Source: Acanthamoeba castellanii str. Neff (Eukaryota > Discosea > Longamoebia > Acanthamoebidae). From it: a DNA stretch of 64,000 bases. The stretch covers positions 84,054 through 148,053 of the forward strand of contig NW_004457554.1 of the NCBI RefSeq assembly GCF_000313135.1, read 5' to 3'. Positions 45,188 through 56,364 of the stretch are shown in pieces; positions within the stretch are counted from its first letter, which is position 1, and each line of letters begins with the position of its first letter. Under the pieces are notes generated by a model that saw only the letters and a program-made list of their open reading frames with translations, did not search any database and had not been told where the DNA came from. Both the position numbers and the translations under genes were made by a program.

Positions 45188-45973
45188 GGCTCGCTGTTGA
45201 GTTCAAATTTGAATTCAATTTGAATCGTCGGTCAATTGTCCGCGAGCGCGAGAGGAGATGACGTGAGGAGATGCAGAGCCGGTCGGGCCGTTTTCAGGGG
45301 AACGAAGAGGCAGCACGTAGCGGGAGAAGAAAGATGAAGAGAAAGAGATTCAGCGGTGATGTAATGTTTTTGGATGCGAAGCGATCAGCAAGAGGGCGGG
45401 GCAGCGACAGTGCGGCCTTGGGCCGTCGTTCGTCGCTTGGGAGCAGATGAGTAGGAACACTCCCTTGTTGTGGCTGGCTTCTTGTTCGTTTATTGTTCGT
45501 TTTCAATTTTGAACTCTCAACCCAAATTTTGGCCACTGTGTCTGAAATTACTTCAGCCAGCCCAACCTTCAACTCCCTCAAGATAGGGCTGCCTGGGTGG
45601 TGGCCTTTTTGAATCATTCTGTTCTGGCAGCTGCCAGGGACTAACAAATGGGGAGGCTTGAATGGAGGTTCTGTCTCTTGCTTGTGTGGTGAGAATGGAG
45701 TCAAGGCAGAAGAACGCTGATGGGCCTATCTCAAAATCCAAGAAAATTGTTTTCCGCAGGAAATGTGAACGGAAAACATATTTCTTGACAGCCTTCGCTC
45801 CCGTCGAAACACTTGTTGGGCGTGGAGAGAACAAGAGGAAGGAGAAGGAGATCTAGAACAAGAAGAAACACCACCTAGTTTCTTAGCATCGTTGGAGCAA
45901 CCTCTCATTTCCTCGAATCGGCTCCATCTTAAAGACAGCACCTTCTTCTTCTTCACTTCTATCCCAAGCCGAA
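45188..45973. promoter_or_regulatory. Divergent intergenic region, RasGEF / Shk kinase
   Basis: Head-to-head region of 786 bases carrying the promoters of two signalling genes, so shared control is possible. It holds several open frames, none with recognisable homology or good composition. No repeat array is present. Confidence 0.5.
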
Positions 45974-48900
45974 ATGCGAGCCCAACAACCGCCAGGGCTT
46001 CAGCCTCGCCGCCCCTCTGCCCCCACAGGCCAGAAACTCTTTCATGGCCCTGAAATCGACGACAATGAGGTTAAATTTTCGACCAAGCTGGGTACGGGCT
46101 GCTTCGGTACCGTGTGGAAGGGCTCATGCTTCCAGAAGGAGGTCGCCGTCAAGATTCCCGTCGTTCAGAATCTCAACCGCGAGCAGCTCGCCGCCTTCCG
46201 TAAGGAAGTCGAAATCATGAGGTACTCCCCCCCCCGCCGCCGGCACCGATTCCTGGGCGTTGTGGAGGTAATTAATTGAAATGAAATGAAATGAATGGCT
46301 GCGTGTAGTACCAACCACCATCCAAACATCATCTTGTTCATGGGCGCCTGCACTGTTCCGGGAAAATTCAAGATCGTCACCGAACTCATGGACACCGGTA
46401 CGTACGGTCCACACCGTGTGTCGATGGCTCGACCGCGACTTGTCTTCTCGCCGCACTCACACTCGGTGGCCACTGCGCGCGAGCCAGACCTGGAGACGCT
46501 TCTCCACAGTGACGTGAGCCTGAGCCTCTACGAGCGCATGAAGATGGCCAAGGATGCTGGTGCCCAACGACACACACACACACACACACGAAACACACAA
46601 CACGCACTTTCCTCTCCTCTGGAAGAGCACTCACCTCATGATGCCTTGTATTGGTGGCGACGACGCAGCGCTGGGCATGAACTGGCTGCACCACTCGACC
46701 CCGACCATCATCCATCGCGACCTCAAGGTGCGTTCAGTGTAAGCCGCTCGAGGCTGTTCTTGTTCCGGAGGGTGGGAGACTCACGACATGCACGTCACAT
46801 TCCGTGGTCATCACCAACAGACGGCCAACTTGCTCATCGAGAAGACCGCCAATCTCTACCGCGTCAAGCTTTGTACGTTCCCTCTTCTGCTGCCGCTGCT
46901 ACGCAGTTGCCTAGTTCAAATTCCTTTCGCTGTGCGGTCATTTTGGGGCTGTAGCGGGTGGAATTCGAGTTATTTGTCATTCATATGTGGGTCCACGCCG
47001 CACGTCGTGGCTGACGATCGATGGTGTGGCGATGAATCGATGAATTCAGGCGACTTTGGTCTGAGCGAGATCAAGCCGAAGGAGCGCGCCTGGCTGCAGG
47101 ACCCGAAGAACGGCGCCAAGGGGACGCCCCTCTTCATGCCTCCCGAGGTGATGATGGGCCAGCCCTTCGACGAAAAGTCCGACGTCTACAGGTACCCAAC
47201 GCAGCCCACTGTTGATGTTGTTGTTCGAGGGCTTGGGCGCTGATCCGGTGCATCACAGCTTTGGTATCGTGCTGTGGGAGATCCTCACGAGGAAGGAGCC
47301 GTTTGCGCACTACGACGACTACGACGAGTTCACCGAGGCCGTGTGCGACCGCCACGAACGGCCGCCCATTCCCGACAACTGCCCGCCTTCTCTCCGGCGA
47401 CTCATGGAGGCCTGCTGGTGCGCTTAGCAACTTCCCTCCTCCTTTTTATCAAACAATGTGGAGGAGATGATGAAGGAGACGAAGCACTTGATTGAGGAAA
47501 ATTAATGTTTGCATTTTGCTGCGCATCGTGGTTAGGCATCCCGACCCGAGGAAGAGGCCCAACTTCGAGGACGTCAACAACCACTTGGACATCATCCTCA
47601 TCCACGCGGCCATCTACGACGAACAGGTAACCGCCGCGTTCACACCTTTTCTCTTTCTGTTGTCTTCTTTTTCTTCTTCTTTTTCTCGAGTCGTGTGTGC
47701 GTAGAGGACTTACTCGGCTTTCGTCTCGTCTCTACCTGCAGGGTCGTCGCTTCTGGCAGGAGAACTTCATCCGGATGGAGGAGGCCGAATGGGACCACTT
47801 CGTGGAGACCTTCTACAAATTCCTCAGAATTGACCGCCCCGAAGACGACGTCACTCCGGACGAGGTGTGTGCGTGTGCGTGTGCGTGTGCGTGTGCGTGT
47901 GCGTGTGCGTGTGCGTGTGCGTGTGCGTGTGCGTGTGCGGAACACTGTCTCGCTTTTTCCAATCACTCAATCACTGACGACGCACTCTTGTGCAGGTGTC
48001 TCCGTACCTGTTGGTGGGGACCGGCGGCAACCTCTCGGCCTCGGGCGAGTTCGAGATCAATGCCGGCGACGCCTCGCAGAAGTTCGCCGAAGACCACGTG
48101 CCGGCCAACGAGATCCTGAACCTGCGATGCCTCAAGACCCTGCTGGTCAACCACGACAACAAGTCGGGCGACAAGAAGGGCTACGTCAACGTGGAGCGCT
48201 TCGGCAACATCCTGAACTGGTTCGGCCCTCTCATCAAGAAGAAGGATCGCACTCCTTTCCTCGACGCCATCCGCGAGATCCTCCAGGAGGCTTGGTTCCA
48301 CGGGTATCTATTCCCACCCCACCCACTTTGTGTGTCGTGTGCGTGTCGTACCGTGTGTCGTGCGTGTCGTGCGATCGTGTTCTGATGACTTCATGAACGC
48401 GTGCGCAGTGATATCGAGACGGGCGAGGCGCAGAGACGGCTCAACGGCCAGGGTGCGGGGTGCTTCCTGGTGCGGTTCTCTACCAACCCTTCCCACCCTG
48501 GCTGCTTCACCATCTCCAAGGTGTCCGCCAACGGCAAGGTCGCCCACATCCGTACGACCCTCCCTATCTTGACACGCACACCGCACACCGCACACCGCAC
48601 ACCGCACACCGCACACCGCACACCGCACACCGCACACCGCACACCGCACACCGCACACCGCACACCGCACACCGCACACCGCACACCGCACACCGCACAC
48701 CGCACACCGCACACGCAAACACAACACACAGCCACCGCACACGTCGACTGATCGTGCTCACGCGATCGTCGTGTTGCGACCAACAGGCATCAGTCACTCG
48801 GCGGAGGGCTTCAGCGTGAACGACGAGCACACGTATCCCTCGCTGCCGGAGCTGGTCGAGAAGCTCTCCAAGGCGCTCGATCTGCGCTTCCCCTGTCCTG

Positions 48901-49004
48901 GCTCGCAGTACAGCCAGCTCTTCTCGGCCGGCGGCAGCGTCGACCTGGGCGGCTACGTCAGGTACACCGGCGACGACGACTACGCCCGGGGCGGCAGGAA
49001 GTGA
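45974..49004 (+). CDS. SH2-domain protein kinase, Shk family
   Basis: Amoebozoan-type kinase with a C-terminal SH2 domain, as in the Dictyostelium Shk proteins. Twelve exons: 45974-46221, 46309-46397, 46488-46559, 46669-46727, 46821-46872, 47050-47191, 47259-47417, 47536-47626, 47742-47864, 47996-48303, 48409-48551 and 48787-49004, total 1704 nt, 567 residues. Gly loop LGTGCFGTVWKG, catalytic Lys60 in VAVK, HRDLK at about 152-156 and CDFGLSE at about 174-180. The activation segment ends GTPLFMPPEV. DVYSFGIVLWEILTRKEPF and RPNF complete the kinase. The linker (residues about 310-440) is the family-specific middle region. SH2 begins WFHGDIETGEAQRRL, with FLVRFS carrying the phosphotyrosine-binding Arg. 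HRDLK (not HRDLAAR or HRDLRAAN) suggests a TKL-type, Ser/Thr or dual specificity enzyme. All catalytic residues are intact. Confidence 0.95.
47867..47940. repeat. Intronic 6-mer satellite (GTGTGC)n
   Basis: About twelve copies of GTGTGC fill a short Shk-kinase intron between the GTGTGT donor and the acceptor region. Confidence 0.95.
48577..48714. repeat. Intronic 7-mer satellite (CACACCG)n
   Basis: About nineteen near-perfect copies of CACACCG in the intron that splits the SH2 domain of the Shk kinase. C/A-rich in the transcript, whereas the preceding satellite intron of the same gene is G/U-rich. Confidence 0.95.
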
Positions 49005-50059
49005 GTCGCCTGCGCTCGCCGGCAGCACCACCAGCCAACAGCCAAAGGCCCCTGATGCTGCTGCTCACACGACGCACCACCAACACTACAAGGAACGCCC
49101 CCCACCCAAACCCAAGCGAGCTGCAATGGTCGTGGACAAGCCAGCCACGTGAGATCCCCATGGGGATGATGCATTGATGTATTTAGACACACGTTTTGAT
49201 CAACTGTCGGAAGAGGAGGAAGAGGGAGATGACACGCCTGTGGCTTCACCAAGCACACACAAGTAAAACCACCAAAGTTGTACCACCAGTATGCACATGT
49301 CCGGCCTCCACGCAATGGCGGTGTCTGGAAATTGTCCGGCACGGAAGGGCAGACGTAAAACCGCAGCATCGATTTGTTGTGTCAAGGATTGAAGGAAAAG
49401 AGGGCGTAGATCGCAGAGCAAGAGAGAAGAGTAGAAGAAGCTTGCCGGCACGAAAGCGCCTCTCCTCTCCTCTCTTTCCAGCCATCTTCAGGCAGCAATT
49501 ACTCTGCCTTTTCCAGTACGTGTGTGGCCTTGATTCCCCCTCCCCCAATTTCTCTTCCCCAAGATGATCACCCACAAGGGCGAAGCCTATCTATTCTTTT
49601 CGGTTGCGGCAGTTTGTGTTTTCATCTGTTAAGGGGCACTTAAATGGAATTTATTCAGCCCCTGCTTTTCTTCCTGGGTGCGGTGATTCGATCTCTCGCT
49701 CACCCTCCATCTTCTATTTCTTGATAGGTGCTCGAGCCACAGTCGCCCTCATTTAGTCAATACGTTGCGCAACGTTAATCTCGAGGCAGCCAGCTCGCGG
49801 AAACGCAAGGCTCCATTCGGCTACTGCGAAGAAGAAGACGCAGAAGTAGAAGTGGTCTCAGTGGAGCAGAAGGAAGAAGAGCCACGAAGGAAGGCAGCGA
49901 AGAGGCAGCATCTCATCGAAAAGGAGGTAGCGACAGAAGAAGAAGCAGCCGAGGCACGCACTTCATCACCATCCCCTTCACGCGAGGCAGCTACATCGTC
50001 TCTGAAATCGAACAGCATCGATTCTTCTGCACAGATCCCCCTCGAGATCGGTCGAAAGA
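49005..50059. other. Intergenic region upstream of the PP2C gene, with an unexplained open frame
   Basis: Largest gap in the window (1055 bases). The first part is the Shk 3' flank. From about 49780 to 50060 one forward frame is open and reads a charged, plausible peptide (SSRKRKAPFGYCEEED, then Glu/Lys-rich, then Ser-rich). It is out of frame with the PP2C start and has no in-frame ATG at its beginning. It could be a 5' exon or leader whose upstream part I cannot define, or plain 5' UTR. Confidence 0.45.
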
Positions 50060-52683
50060 ATGAGTCAAGACACAGGGAAGGAGAGAACGTGGCCCGCCCT
50101 CATCGGCAAGGGCGGCAAGCCTATGTCGCCGCGAGGCAAGCTCACGAAATCCGGCGGTGGCAGTAATGGAGGAGGCGAAGGTGGCGATTCGATGAACACC
50201 GAAGATTCGCCGCGTAGCGACACCACAACATCCCCTCGAGGCAGACTCCTCGATTCCCTGCAAGGGGGCGCAGGATCTTCATCTTCATCCGCAGCGGCCG
50301 CTGCGGCCAAGCCCAAGCCCGACCTGCGCGCCCGAGCACTCATGAGCCACAAGAAGATGCAGGAGCAGTTCAACCCCAAGAAGACCGCCGCCTGCGCCAC
50401 CCTGTCGACCATGGCCGGCCGCCTGACGCGGGACGAGCTGGCTGGCCGCGCCGTAGTGCTCGCGCTCGACCTCGCCGAGTCCCTACACGGCCGACGCCCG
50501 ACTTTGGCCGAGGTGCGGCTCATCGCCGATATGCTGCGCACGCTGCGAAGCCAGCAGCAGGCGCGAGACGGCAGCCAGCAGCACGACCGACGAACAACAA
50601 CAGAAGGTGGTGGAGGAGGAGGCGACGGTGACGGCGACCACGAAGACAACGCGAAGAAGGAGAAGGAAAAGGAGAAGAAGAAGAGCAAGAAGAAGGACAA
50701 GATGGATACCAAAGAAAAGAAGGACAAGAAGACGGACAAGAAGACAGAGAAGAAAGATAAGAAAGAGAAGAAGGAGAAGAAAGAAAAGAAAAAGGAGAAG
50801 AAGCGGCGGGCGGCCGAGAGCGAAAAGGCCTCGACGACGACGACGATGACGGCCTCGACGGAGGACGGCGGCGGCGGCAGCGAGAGCGGCATCGGCAGCG
50901 GCATCACGAACGGCGCCGGGACCGTGGCGGTGTTGGGCGGGCGACTCGAATACACGGAAGAGACGAAGGGCGAGAACGAGGCCGCGCTCACGCTGGCGAC
51001 GGCCGACACGCTCAAGCTCAAGGAGCTCGTACACGCCCACCTCAAACACGCGCTCTCCGCCACCCTTCCCTCTCCCGGCCGATCGCCCCGGCCCGATGAC
51101 CAAGCCAAGGTGCGCACACCTGCCGCATGTTGTGTGCGTGTCGTGCCATTGTTTCGTGTCTTACGCTCCACGATCATTGTGGTCGGACACACACAGAGTC
51201 CGAGCGCCATGCCATGGGGCTACGAGATTCATGCCAAAACGGACAAGGGCGTGCGAGACGCCAACGAAGACACATACCTGGTCATTGAGGTACCCCAATA
51301 TAGCTCTCTTGCGACACGCACACACGCACACACACGACACACACGATCGCGTACATACTAGTCCTGGGCCACTCACACCGTCGTACCTCTCTTTAGCATT
51401 ACAACGACCTCTACGCTCTCAAGAACGCGCCGCCACAGATCTACATCGGTCTCTTCGACGGCCATTCGGGCAAGGAAGCCGCCGAGTACTGCCGGTACGA
51501 AGTGACCACCTCTTTGTCGCTGCGCGGCCTTTGTGTCGACACAAACCACGTCTGCCTTCCTCCAACGTTACCACGTCTATATAGGACGCAGCTACACATG
51601 TCGATCGCGCAGGAGCTCGACTCGATGGAAAAGGTGCACGACGAAACGGCGCTCGGAAACGCGTTTCTTCGAGCGGACAAGATCTTCACGGAGAAAGCCA
51701 CGTTCATGGGTACGCGCCGTATCGTGCGGTGCGCGTCGTGCGAGGTCGTGCGGGCTGACCGTGCCGTGTGGCTGACGACGCAGGTTCGAACGACGGCTCC
51801 ACGGCGATGGCCGCCCTTTTGCGGGGCGATCGACTCATCGTGGCCAACTGCGGCGATTCGCAGGGCATGCTCTGCCGAAAAACATCCACGGGCGGCACCG
51901 AACTACTATCAGTACTAACCCCCCCTCTCACGACGCAATTTTGATCGTGCCGCTTTCGCTCTTTCTTTCCCATCGCATACGTTTATTTAGTTGCTCATTC
52001 ATTTTAATTCCTTCGCAGTTATGCACGACCCAAAAGCCCAACCGAGAGGACGAGAAGGAGCGGGTGAAGAACGCGGGCGGCACCGTGGTGTGGTTCCACA
52101 CGTGGCGGGTCAACGGAGTGCTCGCCGTGACCCGCTCTATAGGCGACCGACTCCTGAAACACATCATCATCCCACAACCCGAGGTCCGTCCGCTTCTCCT
52201 CGTGCGACCCATGCACACGCACCACCGCCGCACACACCACACACCGCCGCACACGCGCAGGGACACTCACGACACGCATGACACAGATCCAAGTGACACA
52301 GCTGAGCCCGGACGATGAGTTCATGGTGCTGGCCACCGACGGACTGTGGGACTACATGACGGAAGAAGAGGTGGCCACCTTCATCCGGACAGCCGTGCAG
52401 ACAAGGCCCAGAGAAGAGGTACCCATCGGGCGCACGGCCTTGTGTGTGTGTGTGTGGTGTGTCAGCTGGCGCGAGTCTCACTAACCAACGTCGCTCTGGT
52501 GTGCAGGTGAGTGCTGCGTTGATCGAGCACGTCGTATCGGGAAAGAACAGCAAGGACAATGTAACAGTAATCATCGTATTCTTCGACCACTCTTCCTCTT
52601 CGTCATCATCATCATCGTCTTCTTCTGCAGCTTCTTCTTCCACCTCTTCTTCCTCCTCATCCAACAGCCATCGAGACAACTGA
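50060..52683 (+). CDS. PP2C-type protein phosphatase with Lys-rich N-terminal extension
   Basis: Metal-dependent Ser/Thr phosphatase. Eight exons: 50060-51109, 51197-51289, 51397-51494, 51585-51709, 51784-51911, 52019-52183, 52287-52418 and 52507-52683, total 1968 nt, 655 residues. Residues 1-350 are an extension with a Gly/Asp run and a very Lys-rich stretch (KKEKEKEKKKSKKKDK and similar). The PP2C domain follows. VRDANEDTYLV supplies metal ligands. LFDGHSGKEAAEYC matches the DGHGG motif. NDGSTAMAALL, VANCGDSQG and TRSIGD are present. ATDGLWDYM and KDNVTVIIV give the remaining metal Asp residues. The residue after GDS is Gln instead of the usual Arg. A polyserine tail ends the protein. The catalytic core looks complete; the targets are unknown. 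Confidence 0.93.
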
Positions 52684-53146
52684 GGAACTGCCTCTCATGC
52701 TGCCGGGGCGCCACCTCGGCGACCTTTTTGCTGCAACCATCATCATCACCATCTTCTTCACCACAGCCACATCACAGCCATCACAGCCACCACACCGCAG
52801 CCACTGTATAGACTTACTTGTGTGCATGCCTCTGGAGAGAGAGAAGCCACCGGCCAGCCCACCATCGGCCTTCCGACGGTGACGATGCGTTCTCTTCTCT
52901 CTTCTCTTCTCCGCTTTTTGTCGTCTCTTCTCTTTTGTCTCTCATATTTATTTTCTATTCTTTCTTCTCTTCTCTTCTCTGCTCTTGAGGACCTTTTCCT
53001 CCCCTGTGACCTTTGACTACAAAAAACAAATAACAAACAATTATTTGCACTTTTGTTTATTATTTTTGTTTTGCTAACGAAAATTATCAATAACAGAATG
53101 AAAAGGGAAATGAAATAACTTCCGAAAATTATAGTAGTGCTTGGGG
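52684..53146. other. Intergenic region between PP2C and the MFS transporter gene
   Basis: A 463-base gap between rightward genes. It contains a pyrimidine-rich CTTCTCTT tract (52890-52985) followed by an AT-rich strip. A reverse-strand frame through it has no homology and no coherent composition, and is not called. Confidence 0.5.
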
Positions 53147-56100
53147 ATGGAGGAGCGGCCGTTGGCGCCGGATGAAGCGCCGGAAGAGGATGAAGGAAGA
53201 TCGTCACCATCCACCACACTCCACAGCAGCCCGTCACTCGAAGATTTGCCGGAACTTCATCTGCATCTCGAAAATGAGGCGGTCCACGAACACGAGGAAT
53301 GGAAGCACCACAAAGAAGTTGCATCTTCGAAGGTGGCCACCGATCGACACTCGCCCACCAGTTCATCTCTCGATGATGTTGATGATGATTACGATGACGG
53401 GCTCACCGGCGCCAGAGGCGAAGGTGAAGGTGAAGGTGACGACGGCGACGGACTGGTGTTCGAGGGCAGCAAGCTGGGCTTCGAAGCCGACGGAAACAGC
53501 GGCCGGAAGCTGAGCCATCGCCAGCTGTGCGGCCTCGCCCTCTACTGGTTCGCCCGCAGCGCCTGGTGGACCGCCTTCACCATCCTCCTCCTCCCTCTCC
53601 AGGCACGTGCGCCGTGTGTGCGGCGTGTGCGGGGGAGGCGTGTGTGCGTGTGAGGCGTGTGTCGTGTCGTGCCGTGTCGTGTGCGGTCGGATGATGATGG
53701 TGATGATTGGCGATTAGGTGTTGGAGATTGCGGGGGACGAGTACAAGGGAACGGCGGTGGGCGTGATCACACTCACCGGCGGCGTCCTCTCCCTGGTGGC
53801 CTACCCCATCGTCGGCATTCTCAGGTTCCCCTCATGTGTGTGTCGTGTGTGTCGTGTGTGTCGTGCGTGTCGTGTATCGTGCGTGTCGTGCGTGTCGTGT
53901 GTGTCGTGTGTGTCGTGTGTGTCGTTGCGTGTTGCTCAATGAACCGAAGCGCAGCGATCGAACCCAAGTGAAGAAACATCATCGGGTGCTGCCCGTGGGC
54001 CGGCGCATGCCCTACATGGTGGTCGGGGTCCCATTCATGGCCGCCTCCATGCTCGCCTTCCCCTTCCTCGAACATCAGTTCATACCCCCTCTCCCCTAAC
54101 ACCCACCCTTCGCACTGCACTACTCTTGATCACTTGCACCATCTAACGCGTGCGCGTGCGTGTGTGCCGTGTCGTGTGTCGTGTGCGTGTCGTGGGTACC
54201 CATGTGCAGCGGGGTAGTGTGGCTGGTGCCGTACGCGGTGGCCTACCTCTCCATTCAGCTGTTCGATGCGGTGGCCGCGGCGCCCTATCTCGCACTCGTG
54301 CCCGACATCGTTTCCCAAGCCCAGGCACGCCACACACGCCACACACGCCACACGCCACACACGCCACACGCCACACGCCACACACCTGACACGCACGCAC
54401 ACGCACGCACACGACACACAGTTCGGCGTGGCCTCGGGCTGGCTGGGGCTGATGAGCATGCTCGGCAACCTGGTTGGCGGCGGTACGGCCAACAACTCAC
54501 CACGCATTCCAGGCGTGCGTTGCATTCTTTATTTATTTATTTATTGTGAGTCGTGCAGGCGTCCTGGGTGTCGCCTTGAACGGGCTGACCAACTACGGCG
54601 CCTTCTTCCTGCTCGCCCTCGTCCAGATCCTGGGTCTCCTCGGTACTACTCTCGACCGCACACACCACCGCACACGCCGCACACGCACGCACACACCACA
54701 CACGCTGATAGCTCGTTTGCGTGCGCCCGCGTGTGCGGTCCTCAGGGACGGTGTTCAGCGTGGCCGAGCGGCCGAGCATAATCGACATCGCCGCGTTCGA
54801 TCCCGACGGCGACCGCTTTTCGGGCGTGCCGCCGCCCAGCCGCCGCCTCCTCCGCCTCCTCGATTGGATCCGCGAAGCCCTCCGCCCCTTCAAAGACCCC
54901 AACTTTCGATGGGTACCCACGTGTGTCGTGTCGTGTCGTGTGGTGTCGTGTGCGTGCATGTGTGGTGTGTGTGCGTGTCGTGTGTGCGCACGCGCGTGTT
55001 CTGATATTTTTGCTCCCCCCATCTCCCAACAAAAGGTGTTCTGGACGCGTTTCCTGTTCACGGCGGGCTTTCAGATCATCATCCAGTTCCTGCAGTACTT
55101 CATGCGCGACGCGGTGCCGAGCCCGTACGAGTTCGCAGGGCTCCTCTCGCTCGACGACCCCGAGGCCGCCGTCTCCTTCTTCGTCGGCATGGTCACCCTC
55201 GGCTCCGTCGTCTCCGCCCTCCTCTCCGGTACTCGCGCCATCACCATCATTTCCGCCCACGACCCCCCAATTCTTAAGGTGGCGCGCGTGCGGCGGTGCA
55301 TGCGGTGTGTGCGGTGGTGTGCGTCTTAAGGGTATTTGTCGGACAGGTACGGGCGTAAGGTGGTGGTGTACGTGGCGGGCGCCATGATGGCGCTGATCCC
55401 GCTGGTCATGATCGTCACCGACAACTTCACCATCATGATTCTCTCCGGCTTCGTCTTCGGCCTCGCCTACGGCGCCTACATCACGTACGCCCTCTTTTCT
55501 TTTCTTTTCTTTCTAATTGTTTATAACAATTATATACAATTTTAATTGTTAAATTCTGCCCCGCATTTATTTATTCGATCCTCTTTTCTAAATTATCTTT
55601 TTTACTCTTAGGGTGGATTTTGCGCTGGCGAGCGACGTGTTGCCGCGCAGCGAGAGCCACGCCACAGACCTGGGCGTATGGCACATGTCCTGGGTCCTCC
55701 CTACGGTACGCAACACACATGCAGACCACCACACGACACACACGACACACACACAGAGAGAGACTGCTTTAGTCAGTGCGTGCGTGATGCTGACGGAGCC
55801 CCACATACACGCAAATGACACCAGATGATAACACCGCCCATCGCGGGGCTGATGATCGACCTGCTGGAGCCGCACGGCGATGTGTTCCACCTGGCCCACC
55901 TGGGCTACAAGTCGGCCTTCCTCCTCGCCTCGGTCCTGCTCCTCGCCGCCGTCGTCTTCGTGCGACAGATCCGCGTCAGCAACAAGGTACCTGCAATATC
56001 GATAGTGTTACACCTTCGCCATTCACGTGATGGTGATATGTACACATCTTCTATATCTGCCAACTGGTGCATGGCGGCTATGCTATTGAACGCAGTACAT

Positions 56101-56222
56101 ACTGAGCGTGTCGGCAATTGTGTTGCACACACACACAGGTGGAGGAGCTGGGCGGGCCGGGGGTGGGCGGAGGGATTGGACAGGAGATGCGAACTCTGGC
56201 CGATCACGACCGAGCACCTTGA
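53147..56222 (+). CDS. Major facilitator superfamily transporter
   Basis: Multi-pass membrane carrier, substrate unknown. Twelve exons: 53147-53602, 53718-53824, 53955-54077, 54210-54324, 54422-54482, 54559-54642, 54746-54912, 55036-55228, 55331-55484, 55612-55705, 55825-55986 and 56139-56222, total 1800 nt, 599 residues. An acidic cytosolic N-terminus of about 125 residues precedes roughly twelve hydrophobic helices, e.g. LALYWFARSAWW, VGVITLTGGVLSLVAYPIVG and FLLASVLLLAAVVFV. Two MFS loop motifs mark the two halves: VGRRMPYMVVG after helix 2 and GYLSDRYGRKVVVYVAG after helix 8. PRSESHATDLGVWHMSW lies in the tenth-helix region. The central loop (about 54770-54900) is the usual cytosolic linker. 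Two introns, after 53602 and after 54324, begin GCACG. Confidence 0.9.
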
Positions 56223-56364
56223 ATTATTACTTTCCCAAACAGATTTGAAATACACACATAACTTAGCGAGCTTTTCGAATTGTGTCACATTGTTGTAATG
56301 TTTTTATGAATAATGAAAATCCAAAATAAAAATCCAAAATCAGTATTTATAAAAAGCATGGCGG

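Noticed and set aside
48577..48714. Regular repeat array that might be taken for CRISPR
   Set aside because: The unit is seven bases with no spacers, and it lies in a spliced intron of a eukaryotic gene.
49196..49575. Overlapping open frames on both strands after the Shk kinase
   Set aside because: Short, mutually overlapping and without a coherent composition or splice sites; treated as 3' flank.
50065..51210. Reverse frame of 381 codons with polyserine and polyphenylalanine
   Set aside because: It is the complement of the Lys-rich (AAG) and Gly/Ser stretches of the PP2C N-terminal extension.
52758..53366. Reverse frame of 202 codons upstream of the MFS gene
   Set aside because: It overlaps the MFS start exon, is built partly from a pyrimidine repeat (KRREERIENKYERQKRRDDKKRR) and shows no family resemblance.
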